From Actinobacillus sp. (GTDB lineage: Bacteria > Pseudomonadota > Gammaproteobacteria > Enterobacterales > Pasteurellaceae): a stretch of 35,165 bases of DNA. The stretch lies in assembly GCA_020026115.1 (NCBI GenBank), contig JAHHQY010000012.1, positions 1-35,165 of the forward strand. Reading direction: 5' to 3'. The notes beneath the pieces are model-generated. The model searched no databases and was not told the DNA's origin. It was given only the letters and a program-made list of their open reading frames with translations. The position numbers and the translations under genes are program-made. This document shows positions 17,479 to 24,635 of the stretch, piece after piece; position 1 is the stretch's first letter, and each line of letters opens with the position of its first letter.

Positions 17479-18129
17479 TTAAGCTAATCGCCCTTGTTCT
17501 AAGCGCAAACAACGAAATGGTCCTTGTTTTAAGATATCTAAATCATGAGTGGCAATTAAAATGGTCATTCCGTATTCATTAAATTGCGAGAATAAATGAA
17601 AAATTTCTCTTGATAAGCCTAAATCTAGGTTTCCTGTGGGTTCATCGGCTAATAAAATTTTCGGCTTATGTACAATAGCTCGCGCAATATCTACGCGTTG
17701 TTTTTCACCACCCGAAAGTGAAGAGGGAAAATAATTTGCATAGCCTTTTAAACCAACAATATCTAAAGCTTCGCAGGCTTGTTTATGGGCTGATTTTTCC
17801 GCCATACCTGCAATAATCAATGGTAAAGCAACGTTATCTAACACGCTTTGATGCTCCAACAAACGCTCTTCTTGATGCACCATACCAATTTGACGGCGTA
17901 AAAAAGGAATTTCTCTTGAGGGTAAGCGCGTAATATCTTGCCCATCAAAAAAAATTCGACCACCATTGGCGCGTTCCATAGCCATAATTAACTTTAATAA
18001 CGTACTTTTCCCCGCACCAGAATGCCCGATTAAATAAGTTAAACTGCCAACAGGAAGATGAAAATTAATGCCCTGCAAAGCTGATTTTTTACCAAAATAC
18101 ACCTTATTGACATCTTCAAATCGAATCAT
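17479..18129 (-). CDS. ftsE: Cell division ATP-binding protein FtsE
   Basis: The 216-residue ABC ATPase has Walker A GHSGAGKS, the Q-loop MVHQEERLL, signature LSGGEKQR, Walker B ILLADEPTGNLD, and switch His in IATHDLD, all intact. It drives FtsX. GGGGAG precedes the ATG. It is the first gene of a run of four. TATAAT-like sequences at about 18150-18165 on the minus strand may be its promoter, as the terminator at 18182-18221 separates it from the zor genes. ftsY, normally just upstream, is replaced by the accessory island. Confidence 0.92.
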   Translation of the reverse strand: MIRFEDVNKVYFGKKSALQGINFHLPVGSLTYLIGHSGAGKSTLLKLIMAMERANGGRIFFDGQDITRLPSREIPFLRRQIGMVHQEERLLEHQSVLDNVALPLIIAGMAEKSAHKQACEALDIVGLKGYANYFPSSLSGGEKQRVDIARAIVHKPKILLADEPTGNLDLGLSREIFHLFSQFNEYGMTILIATHDLDILKQGPFRCLRLEQGRLA

Positions 18130-18181
18130 TTTTACTCCCCTTTAGTTATAATAGTTCGGAATTATAAAGGATTTCATAGAA

Positions 18182-18221
18182 AAAAAAACGCACAACGTTG
18201 ATTTGTTGTGCGTTTTTTCTT
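18182..18221. repeat. 40-bp terminator hairpin, left copy flanking the zor island
   Basis: A perfect 14-bp stem (AAAAAACGCACAAC with its complement, ending in TTTTTT) has an 8-base loop GTTGATTT. The same 40 bases, including the loop, occur at 22826-22865. It can terminate the zor transcript on the minus strand and reads the same way as its partner, so the pair is a direct repeat as well as two terminators. Confidence 0.88.
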
Positions 18222-18234
18222 TGCGCTTGTCAAT

Positions 18235-18351
18235 CTAACCGAGTATTTCTTGCATAAAATGCTCAGTTTCACTTTTCGCTTCCGCCGGCATTAAGACACA
18301 CCCACTACGCTCTCGTTTTTTTTCTAAAAAAATTAAACATAAGTTCTCCTT
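18235..18351 (-). pseudogene. Short ORF remnant with good ribosome binding site, frameshifted at A8
   Basis: Right after the ZorC-like fragment, AAGGAGA precedes ATG at 18322, which reads MFNFFRKKTRA and stops. If the run of eight A were seven, the frame would continue as RERSGCVLMPAEAKSETEHF and end at 18235, giving about 34 residues. I do not recognise it. It may be a small host gene broken by a homopolymer shift, or the joined start and end of a deleted zorD, which is the expected next gene of a type I Zorya locus. The second idea rests only on position. Confidence 0.35.
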
Positions 18352-18822
18352 TTATCTTGCTTTTGGCGGAATAGGTTTTATCGTTAATTCTCTAATTTTT
18401 TTATTTGCTTCATCTTGCCAGGATGAGTGGTGTACTAATTCAAAATAGGCTTGTTGAATTTGTTTATAGGTCACCTCTTTATAATTAAACCAATAAGGCT
18501 CTCTATCATAAATTCTAAGACGGCCCTGATTATTCACCTCAGCAATATAAATATTATCTAGTTTAGCGACTAAAATTGCCCGATTTCTTTCCCCTTTAAT
18601 AAGGTTTTGCCAACTTTTCTTATTTGGTTCTTTTTGTAAATACCATTTAGGTAAAAATAGGCGTATATTTTGTAAACGTCCTGCGCTCCAATAAGCCAAC
18701 CAAAATTTACTGCGCACATGCCAATGTTCCTTCGCAATAGACGACGCTCCTGTTGAATTAGACACTTTATCTAAGCATTGATAAAGTGGTAGGTCTTCTT
18801 TATCTAAACCAACAAAAAAAGT
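18352..18822 (-). pseudogene. C-terminal fragment of a ZorC-like protein (EH-signature region)
   Basis: A 137-codon ORF can start at a GTG (18765), but the same frame stays open back to 18822 with coding-like sequence (VGLDKEDLPLYQCLDKVSNS) and no start, so it looks like the tail of a longer protein. It contains AKEHWHVRSKFWLAYW, then RAILVAKLDNIYIAEVNNQG and VHHSSWQDEANKKI. The spaced Glu (IAEV...G) and His (HHSSW) fit my recollection of the EH-signature domain of ZorC. Full ZorC is about 550 residues. The location after zorB fits the order zorA-B-C. The match is by eye only and needs a profile search. Confidence 0.5.
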
Positions 18823-18844
18823 TTACCTATATAAGTAAACTTTT
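18817..18844. terminator. Terminator-like hairpin between the two ZorC-like pieces
   Basis: AAAAGTTTAC and GTAAACTTTT form a perfect 10-bp stem with an 8-base loop, extended by T on the minus strand. It lies at the junction between the 51-codon N-terminal piece and the C-terminal fragment. If active it would end the zor transcript after the N-terminal piece. Confidence 0.55.
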
Positions 18845-18886
18845 ACTTGTTAGCGTAACATTTACCCCTTCTTTAAAAAGTTTATA

Positions 18887-19042
18887 CTACAACTTAGCAA
18901 GTTTTTCTGCATTACATTCACTTTCCCCAGCATTTGCAAACTGTTTTTGAATAGTCCTAAAACTTTCTTGGATGCCTTTAAATTTAGGTAGTGGTTTTTT
19001 CGCTAATCTAATATAAGAAGAAAGATGTAACTTCTGTTCCAT
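18887..19042 (-). pseudogene. 51-codon N-terminal remnant, probably of zorC
   Basis: The ATG overlaps the stop of the second zorB as TAATG. The ORF reads MEQKLHLSSYIRLAKKPLPK, continues through FKGIQESFRTIQKQFANAGE and stops at 18887. Its first codons match the shorter remnant after the first zorB (MEDKLHL), so both descend from the gene that once followed zorB. The stop-start overlap is the usual operon coupling. That this is ZorC is inferred from position; a short functional protein is the alternative. Confidence 0.5.
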
Positions 19043-20010
19043 TAATTCATATCCTTCTTATTTTGTAATAAACTCTCCTCTTTCTCAGTGATTTTAGGTT
19101 CACTAAAAATAAAACGAAATTCAATGCGACGATTAGCAGGATCATCGGTTGAAGTCAGATGTTCGTGACCTTTTAAAGGGCGTTCTGAACCGTAACCTGA
19201 AATAGAAAAAATCTTTTGTCCTAAACGGTTTGTTAAATCATTTAATACGCTATGGGTTTGCACCAAATAATGGTAAACCGTGTTGGATCGCGCTGTAGAA
19301 AGGTTTCTATTCATCGCGCCTAATTTATCCCCTAAAAAGGCTTGATTATCCGTATGTCCTTCAATAAAAATTGCATCTAATTCATTGTGAAAAGGGTTAA
19401 CTTTTTGGCAATATTTTGTTTTAAATTCTGAAGTATTAGGCGCAAAACAAATTACTTCACTAGCCAATACACTGGCAATATTTTCTAAACGTTTTTGATT
19501 TTGAGTATTCACTTCTGCACTCCCCGTTTGAAATGAAATCGCACTTTCTGGAATACGCAAAATGCCTCGTTCTGCATCAACTTTTAAACGAATTTGAGCT
19601 TTCGCCTCAATATTATCCGCAATACGCTCTAATAAAATTTGTCGAGCCTGATTGTTATTCGTCAAGCGTGACTGAATATCTTGCAAGTGATTTTGAATTT
19701 CTTGCGTATTTTGTTTTTCAAGCATCAATTGTTGCGCCATTTCTTCGGCTTCAATCGTTTTTTTCATTAAATTTGACTTAATATCTTGCAACTCTTCTTG
19801 AATCGCCTGCATATGTTTCTTTTCATCCATTAATTGCCGTGTCATATTTTCTGCTTCAGTTGCCTTTTTATTCGCATGCATAATAAAAATCATCAAAGCG
19901 AAAATGAAAATAAATAAAAGCCCTGACATTAAATCTGAAACACTAGAAAGATAACTCCCTTCATCACCCTCTCGGCTAATAGATGGACATCTTACACTTC
20001 GTTTTGCCAC
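19042..20010 (-). CDS. ZorB-like MotB/OmpA stator protein, second copy (long linker)
   Basis: The 322-residue protein has a conserved N-terminus (KRSVRCPSISREGDEGSY) and one transmembrane helix (about 27-44) preceded by Asp26 in SVSDLMSG, the place of the ion-carrying Asp in MotB/ZorB proteins. A coiled linker follows, then an OmpA-like peptidoglycan-binding domain (FIEGHTDNQAF, SARSNTVYHYL, ISGYGSERPL, NRRIEFRF). The linker holds two copies of a 35-residue repeat (48-82, 83-117), where the sister gene has one. It uses GTG after AGGAGAAAAGA. In Zorya, ZorB anchors the ZorA motor to the cell wall. Confidence 0.8.
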   Translation of the reverse strand: MAKRSVRCPSISREGDEGSYLSSVSDLMSGLLFIFIFALMIFIMHANKKATEAENMTRQLMDEKKHMQAIQEELQDIKSNLMKKTIEAEEMAQQLMLEKQNTQEIQNHLQDIQSRLTNNNQARQILLERIADNIEAKAQIRLKVDAERGILRIPESAISFQTGSAEVNTQNQKRLENIASVLASEVICFAPNTSEFKTKYCQKVNPFHNELDAIFIEGHTDNQAFLGDKLGAMNRNLSTARSNTVYHYLVQTHSVLNDLTNRLGQKIFSISGYGSERPLKGHEHLTSTDDPANRRIEFRFIFSEPKITEKEESLLQNKKDMN

Positions 20011-20047
20011 TCTTTTCTCCTAATTTTAATCCTTAAGGTGTTATTTT

Positions 20048-20101
20048 CTATAAAGTTTCATGCGAGTTCATATAAAAATAAAGATGTAACTTATCTTCCA
20101 T
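20048..20101 (-). pseudogene. 17-codon remnant of the gene after the first zorB
   Basis: The ATG overlaps the zorB1 stop (TAATG) and reads MEDKLHLYFYMNSHETL then stops. The first seven codons parallel MEQKLHL after zorB2. It marks the end of the duplicated segment: the duplication carried zorB and only the first codons of the following gene. Confidence 0.5.
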
Positions 20102-20964
20102 TAATTCATCTCCTTATTATTTTGTAATAAACTTTCTTCTTGCGCGCTGATTTTAGGTTCACTAAAAATAAAACGAAATTCAATGCGACGATTGGCAGGA
20201 TCATCGGTTGAAGTCAGATGTTCGTGACCTTTTAAGGGGCGCTCTGAACCGTAACCTGAAATAGAAAAAATCTTTTGTCCTAAACGGTTCGTTAAATCAT
20301 TTAATACGCTATGGGTTTGCACCAAATAATGGTAAACCGTATTAGATCGCGCCGTAGAAAGTTTGCGGTTCATCACCCCTAACTTATCCCCTAAAAAGAC
20401 TTGATTGTCCGTATGCCCTTCAATAAGAATTGCATCTAATTCATTGTGAAAAGGGTTAATTTTTTGACAATGTTTCGTTCTAAATTCTCGACTATTAGGG
20501 GCAAAACAAATCACTTCTCTTGCCAATACACTGGCAATATCTTCTAAACGTTTTTGATTTTGAGTATTCACTTCTGCACTACCCGTTTGAAAAGAAATAG
20601 CGTTTTCTGGAATACGCAAAATGCCTCGTTCTACATCAACATTTAAATGAATATGAGCTTTAGCCTCAATATTATCCGCAATACGCTCCAATAGAACTTG
20701 TCTCGCCTGATTATTATTCGTTAAACGTGATTGAATATCTTGTAACTGGGTTTGAAGTTGCTCTATATGTTTCTTTTCATCCATTAATTGTTGGGTCATA
20801 TTTTCTGCTTCACTTGCCTTTTTATTCGCATGCATAATAAAAATCATCAAAGCGAAAATGAAAATAAATAAAAGCCCTGACATTAAATCTGAAACACTAG
20901 AAAGATAACTCCCTTCATCACCCTCTCGGCTAATAGAGGGACATCTTACACTTCGTTTTCCCAC
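20101..20964 (-). CDS. ZorB-like MotB/OmpA stator protein, first copy (short linker)
   Basis: The 287-residue protein is nearly the same as the next zorB in its first 50 residues and in the OmpA domain (about 140-275), with scattered substitutions between. Asp26 and the transmembrane helix are kept, as are the peptidoglycan-binding residues in EGHTDNQ and NRRIEFRF. Its linker has a single 35-residue unit, accounting exactly for the length difference of 35. GTG start after AGGAGAAAGGC, 13 bases after the ZorA tail ORF. Both copies look intact, so neither is obviously a pseudogene. Confidence 0.82.
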   Translation of the reverse strand: MGKRSVRCPSISREGDEGSYLSSVSDLMSGLLFIFIFALMIFIMHANKKASEAENMTQQLMDEKKHIEQLQTQLQDIQSRLTNNNQARQVLLERIADNIEAKAHIHLNVDVERGILRIPENAISFQTGSAEVNTQNQKRLEDIASVLAREVICFAPNSREFRTKHCQKINPFHNELDAILIEGHTDNQVFLGDKLGVMNRKLSTARSNTVYHYLVQTHSVLNDLTNRLGQKIFSISGYGSERPLKGHEHLTSTDDPANRRIEFRFIFSEPKISAQEESLLQNNKEMN

Positions 20965-20977
20965 GCCTTTCTCCTAT

Positions 20978-21946
20978 TTATTTACGATGATTTAGAGCAT
21001 GTATTTTTTCTATAATTTGCTTGCATTCATTCAGTTGTTTTTTCCACTCTTGGTTAATGCTTTGCTGATGCTCACCATAACCTTGAACCGTTGTTGCTAA
21101 AATATCTAAGGCGCCACTAAATGTCATATCGGCTTGAGAAATATTTTTACGTAAGGTTTCGTGCATTTTTTCTAAAGAACCGCCGAGATCTTTCACATTA
21201 TCCGCTAATAAGCCTTGCATCATTTCTCTTTGATTATTAAGACTGGAATTAAATCCTTGAGTTTGTTTTTCTATGCTGTTTTTAATTTCTTGTGCTTGAC
21301 TACGTAACATCTCACGCTGATATTCCAAACTCTCTTTAAACTCTTGAATTTGAATTGCCATTGTTTTTTGTTGCTTATCAACGAGCATTTGAGTCGCTTT
21401 TTGTTGTTCTGCTAAATCTTGTAAAGATTGCGTAAATTCAGTGAATTCATTAGGGTCAAAGTTTTCTAATATTGTATTAAATTCCTCTATAACGTCATTA
21501 AACTCACTTAATAAGGTACGTTGTTCTGTTAAAACTTCTCCAATACTTTCCATATGGTTAGCAACCATCGGTAAGCCTTTATCTAAAGATTGTGTAAATG
21601 TTTCACCAGCTTGAGTGATATTTTGCGTAATCTGTTCAACTTGTTCGCCGGCGTATTGACTATGTTGTACAAAATCCGCACCTAATTGACGAAGGGTTTT
21701 ACTCATTTCATTTAAATAAGTTTTATTTTCTAACAGTTGCTGATTTAATACATTTCCTGTTTCTTCTGCACTTGCTTTCATCGTTGTTAACATATTTTCC
21801 ACTTGTGAAGCGGCATCTTTTATTTGTTTTGCAGACTCTAACAATGAATTGTTTAACTCTTGCATATGCTGAGCTAAGCTCTCACTAAAACGCTCCATAG
21901 CTTCTAACATAACACCTGAAATATGTTCTGCTTGATTATCCGCCAT
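20978..21946 (-). CDS. ZorA coiled-coil tail as a separate ORF
   Basis: A 322-residue, almost wholly helical protein with long heptad-like stretches rich in Gln, Glu and Met (LADNVKDLGGSLEKMHETL, QREMLRSQAQEIKNSIEKQT) and no membrane helix. In ZorA such a tail follows the motor domain in one polypeptide. Here its ATG (21946) lies 11 bases inside the end of the motor ORF, in another frame. GAGGAG 10 bases before that ATG could start it independently. With five rather than six A in the run at 21946-21951, both ORFs would join into one protein of about 585 residues. Confidence 0.7.
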   Translation of the reverse strand: MADNQAEHISGVMLEAMERFSESLAQHMQELNNSLLESAKQIKDAASQVENMLTTMKASAEETGNVLNQQLLENKTYLNEMSKTLRQLGADFVQHSQYAGEQVEQITQNITQAGETFTQSLDKGLPMVANHMESIGEVLTEQRTLLSEFNDVIEEFNTILENFDPNEFTEFTQSLQDLAEQQKATQMLVDKQQKTMAIQIQEFKESLEYQREMLRSQAQEIKNSIEKQTQGFNSSLNNQREMMQGLLADNVKDLGGSLEKMHETLRKNISQADMTFSGALDILATTVQGYGEHQQSINQEWKKQLNECKQIIEKIHALNHRK

Positions 21947-22727
21947 TTTTTCCAAACTCCTCTTTAATTCGCAGTTGCCAATCTTCATCAAGTTTTCGTA
22001 AAATTTCTCTATTTCGGCGCATCACTCCAACTGCATCAAACTGCAATTCCGCCATTGTGCGCACTGGAATATTTTTTTCTAAAAGTGCATTGAATTTAAC
22101 AATTTCATTTAAAAGTTTGTGACGTATTGATTTAAAGCGATTTTGAAAAATCATTGCCATACATAAACCAACAATAGAGGTGATAAAAGCTAATGAGGCA
22201 CCTTGTAATAAACTTCTTAATTGCCCCGTCATTTCCGTAATATTGACATCGCCTGCATTAAAATTTCCCATACCTAAATGAATACCCGCCGCTAGGCCTA
22301 AGAAAGTAAATAACAGCCCTAAGCCCGTTAATATGCCAGGTACTACATTAAACCAATCCATATTACAGCAACTTAATACCAATCTTTCTTCATTAAAGAA
22401 ATTTGAAGGATAGGAAAGAGAAATCAATCTCACCACTTCTGGATCATCTTCATCGACTTCTTTTTTAACGCTACGGGTGTATTCTTGCCAAAGAGTATTA
22501 ATTTTTCTATTTACATTTTTTTTGCTAATCAATTCCTCTTCAAGATTATCCCAATTTTGAGATAAATCATGCCCAATTTTTTTTCGCGCTTCTAACAGAG
22601 CATCATAAATGCTATAAGTTTTTAATTTTAAACGATATAGTTCTCTTCCTCCTACGGCAATAATGAAAGCACTTAAGCCCCACACACAGAGGTCATTGAC
22701 TAAAATATTTGCAATAAAATCAAACAA
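21936..22727 (-). CDS. ZorA motor domain (MotA/ExbB/TolQ family)
   Basis: The 263-residue membrane protein has a first helix near residue 5-25, a cytoplasmic loop, then two helices containing VVPGILTGLGLLFTFLGLAAG and LQGASLAFITSIVGLCMAMIF, the signature of ExbB/MotA-type proton channel subunits in their ZorA form. In Zorya it forms an ion-driven ring around ZorB. I choose the TTG at 22727, which has AAGGAG at the right distance, over the TTG at 22769, which has none. The C-terminus (RIKEEFGKNGG) ends just after the join to the coiled-coil ORF. Confidence 0.78.
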   Translation of the reverse strand: MFDFIANILVNDLCVWGLSAFIIAVGGRELYRLKLKTYSIYDALLEARKKIGHDLSQNWDNLEEELISKKNVNRKINTLWQEYTRSVKKEVDEDDPEVVRLISLSYPSNFFNEERLVLSCCNMDWFNVVPGILTGLGLLFTFLGLAAGIHLGMGNFNAGDVNITEMTGQLRSLLQGASLAFITSIVGLCMAMIFQNRFKSIRHKLLNEIVKFNALLEKNIPVRTMAELQFDAVGVMRRNREILRKLDEDWQLRIKEEFGKNGG

Positions 22728-22825
22728 AATGTTTATCTCCTTAAAAATGAAAGGATAAATTCTACACAACTTTTTTTATTTTTGAAGATCTGTAAATAAA
22801 AATACTCATAATCGATTAAGCGCAT

Positions 22826-22865
22826 AAAAAAACGCACAACGTTGATTTGTTGTGCGTTTTTTCTT
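22826..22865. repeat. 40-bp terminator hairpin, right copy flanking the zor island
   Basis: It is identical to 18182-18221, including the loop, and lies 5 bases after the yfeD stop, so it is the natural yfe terminator. The two copies bound the 4.6-kb segment holding all zor genes. Confidence 0.88.
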
Positions 22866-22870
22866 GAGGT

Positions 22871-23776
22871 TTATAAAGCATTTTTTATTTTTGCAGGGCG
22901 TCCTTGACGAAATTTTATCAAGGTCAATTTTTCGGTGCGAAAGGATTTTTTCAAAGGATAAAATGAGGGGCTAAATTTACTCCAAGCTAAGGCCAACATA
23001 AAAAATCCTGCTTGCAATAAAATAATACATGGGCCTGTTGCGCCATCAATATGAAAGCTAATAATTACGCCTAATAAGCTACTTACCACAGACATCGCAA
23101 CGGCAAGCATGAGCATACGATTAAAACGTTTCGTTAATACATAAGCCGTCACGCCTGGGGAAATTAACATGGCTACCACTAAAATCACACCCACAACTTG
23201 CATTGCGCTTACAATTGTTAATGCTAATAAAATCAATAACGTATAATGTAATTTTTGTGGTGATAAGCCTACAACTCGGCTATGGCTTGGATCAAAACAA
23301 TACAATAGAAAATCTTTGTATTTCAATAAAATAACCGTTAATACAATGCTACCTAAAATTGCAGTTTGCCATAAATCACTATCGGATACGCCTAATAAAT
23401 TTCCAAATAAAATGTGCATTAAATGCTGTTCTGTTTCAACTTTACTAAAAAGAACAAGGCCAAAGGCAAACATTCCTGAAAAGACAATACCCATCACCGT
23501 ATCTTCTTTAAGTCGGCTATTTTCTTTTAAAAAACCCACGCCAAGCGCGCAACTTAAACCTGAAAAAAAAGCGCCCACTGCTAAAGGCAACCCCATGAGA
23601 TAGGCTAATACCACACCCGGTAAGACGGCATGGGAAACCGCATCGCCCATAAGCGACCAACCTTTTAACACCAAATAACAAGAAAGGACGGCACAAATAA
23701 TGGCAACAATTAATGCTGTCCATAACGCATTTTGCATAAAAGGATATGTAAACGGGGCGAAAAACCAATTAACCAT
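22871..23776 (-). CDS. yfeD: Chelated iron/manganese ABC permease YfeD
   Basis: The 301-residue permease of the metal-ion ABC-3 family has eight or so hydrophobic segments, with the family pattern GDAVSHAVLPGVVLAYLMGLP and the late VAMLISPGVTAYVLT. It pairs with YfeC; the two are paralogous. Its ATG overlaps the yfeC stop by 8 bases. It is the last gene of the operon. Confidence 0.9.
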   Translation of the reverse strand: MVNWFFAPFTYPFMQNALWTALIVAIICAVLSCYLVLKGWSLMGDAVSHAVLPGVVLAYLMGLPLAVGAFFSGLSCALGVGFLKENSRLKEDTVMGIVFSGMFAFGLVLFSKVETEQHLMHILFGNLLGVSDSDLWQTAILGSIVLTVILLKYKDFLLYCFDPSHSRVVGLSPQKLHYTLLILLALTIVSAMQVVGVILVVAMLISPGVTAYVLTKRFNRMLMLAVAMSVVSSLLGVIISFHIDGATGPCIILLQAGFFMLALAWSKFSPSFYPLKKSFRTEKLTLIKFRQGRPAKIKNAL

Positions 23777-24626
23777 GTATTTTCTCCTTTTCTAATCTCA
23801 TTTTGCGCTCACGCAATAAACCGTATTTCGGTGAAAATAAAAATGCCCAAATAAATAAAATCGTTTGTAAGCTCACAATAACGCCACCTGTTGCGCCATC
23901 TAAAAAATAACTTAAATAAACGCCGACAAAACTTGTTGTTACGCCAAATAACACCGCGTATAAAGCGAGTTTTTTAAAGTTATCCGTTAATAAATACGCC
24001 GTTGCTCCCGGCGTTATCACCATAGCGATCACTAAAATTGCCCCCACAGTTTGTAAGGCGGCTACAACACAGGCTGAAAGTAAAGTAAAAAAGAGAACTT
24101 GATAAAAAGTTACCGGTAAGCCTGAAGCCTTCGCTTGAATTTCATCAAAGAAAACAAGCAATAAATCTTTCCAAAATAAGGCTAATAATAATGAGCAAAC
24201 GGCAACAATAATGCCCACTTGCAAAATATCTTCATCGGCTATTCCTAAAATATTACCGAAAATAATGTCTTGTACATTTACCGCCGTAGGATTTAAAGAA
24301 ATAATCAATAAACCGAAAGCAAAGAAAGTGGTGAAAATAAAACCAATAATGGCATCTTCGCGCAATTTAGAAATTGATTTAATCCATAAAATGGAAATCG
24401 CAGCAAAAATCCCCGAAAAAAAGGCGCCAATCGAATAAGGCAAGCCAAGATAGTAGGCCAAGGCTACCCCAGGTACAACCGAATGAGATAGCGCGTCCCC
24501 AATTAAAGACCAACCTTTCAACATTAAGTAGGCAGATAAAAAGGCACAAATACCGCCGACTAGCGCACTTAAAAATAAGGCTTTTAACATATAAGTATAA
24601 TGAAAAGGCGCAAGTAATATTTCCAT
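23769..24626 (-). CDS. yfeC: Chelated iron/manganese ABC permease YfeC
   Basis: The 285-residue ABC-3 permease has GDALSHSVVPGVALAYYLGLP and VIAMVITPGATAYLLT, equivalent to the YfeD motifs. AAGGA precedes the ATG, 9 bases after yfeB. It forms the inner-membrane channel for iron and manganese with YfeD. Confidence 0.9.
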   Translation of the reverse strand: MEILLAPFHYTYMLKALFLSALVGGICAFLSAYLMLKGWSLIGDALSHSVVPGVALAYYLGLPYSIGAFFSGIFAAISILWIKSISKLREDAIIGFIFTTFFAFGLLIISLNPTAVNVQDIIFGNILGIADEDILQVGIIVAVCSLLLALFWKDLLLVFFDEIQAKASGLPVTFYQVLFFTLLSACVVAALQTVGAILVIAMVITPGATAYLLTDNFKKLALYAVLFGVTTSFVGVYLSYFLDGATGGVIVSLQTILFIWAFLFSPKYGLLRERKMRLEKEKIHG

Positions 24627-24635
24627 AAAAAATCC

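Larger units (their letters stand above)
19020..20980 (-). repeat. Tandem duplication of the zorB segment
   Basis: Two diverged direct copies of about 0.95-1 kb, with start codons 954 bases apart. Each has the same ribosome binding site region, zorB, and the first codons of the following gene. The copies differ by base substitutions and by the extra 105-bp internal repeat in the second zorB, so the event is not very recent. Confidence 0.85.

Noticed and set aside
19042..20964. Flagellar motor genes motA/motB
   Set aside because: No flagellar genes are nearby, the N-termini and long coiled-coil tail are of the ZorA/ZorB kind, and Pasteurellaceae usually lack flagella.
21936..21955. Programmed -1 ribosomal frameshift in zorA
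   Set aside because: Joining the frames needs +1 (or -2), and the site is not a standard X-XXY-YYZ slippery sequence; slippage at the A run or re-initiation is simpler.
18222..22825. Prophage or transposon explanation for the island
   Set aside because: No integrase, transposase or phage structural gene is visible, and no tRNA or target-site duplication other than the terminator repeats.
18182..22865. CRISPR-like reading of the repeated hairpins
   Set aside because: There are only two copies, 4.6 kb apart, and each is a terminator.
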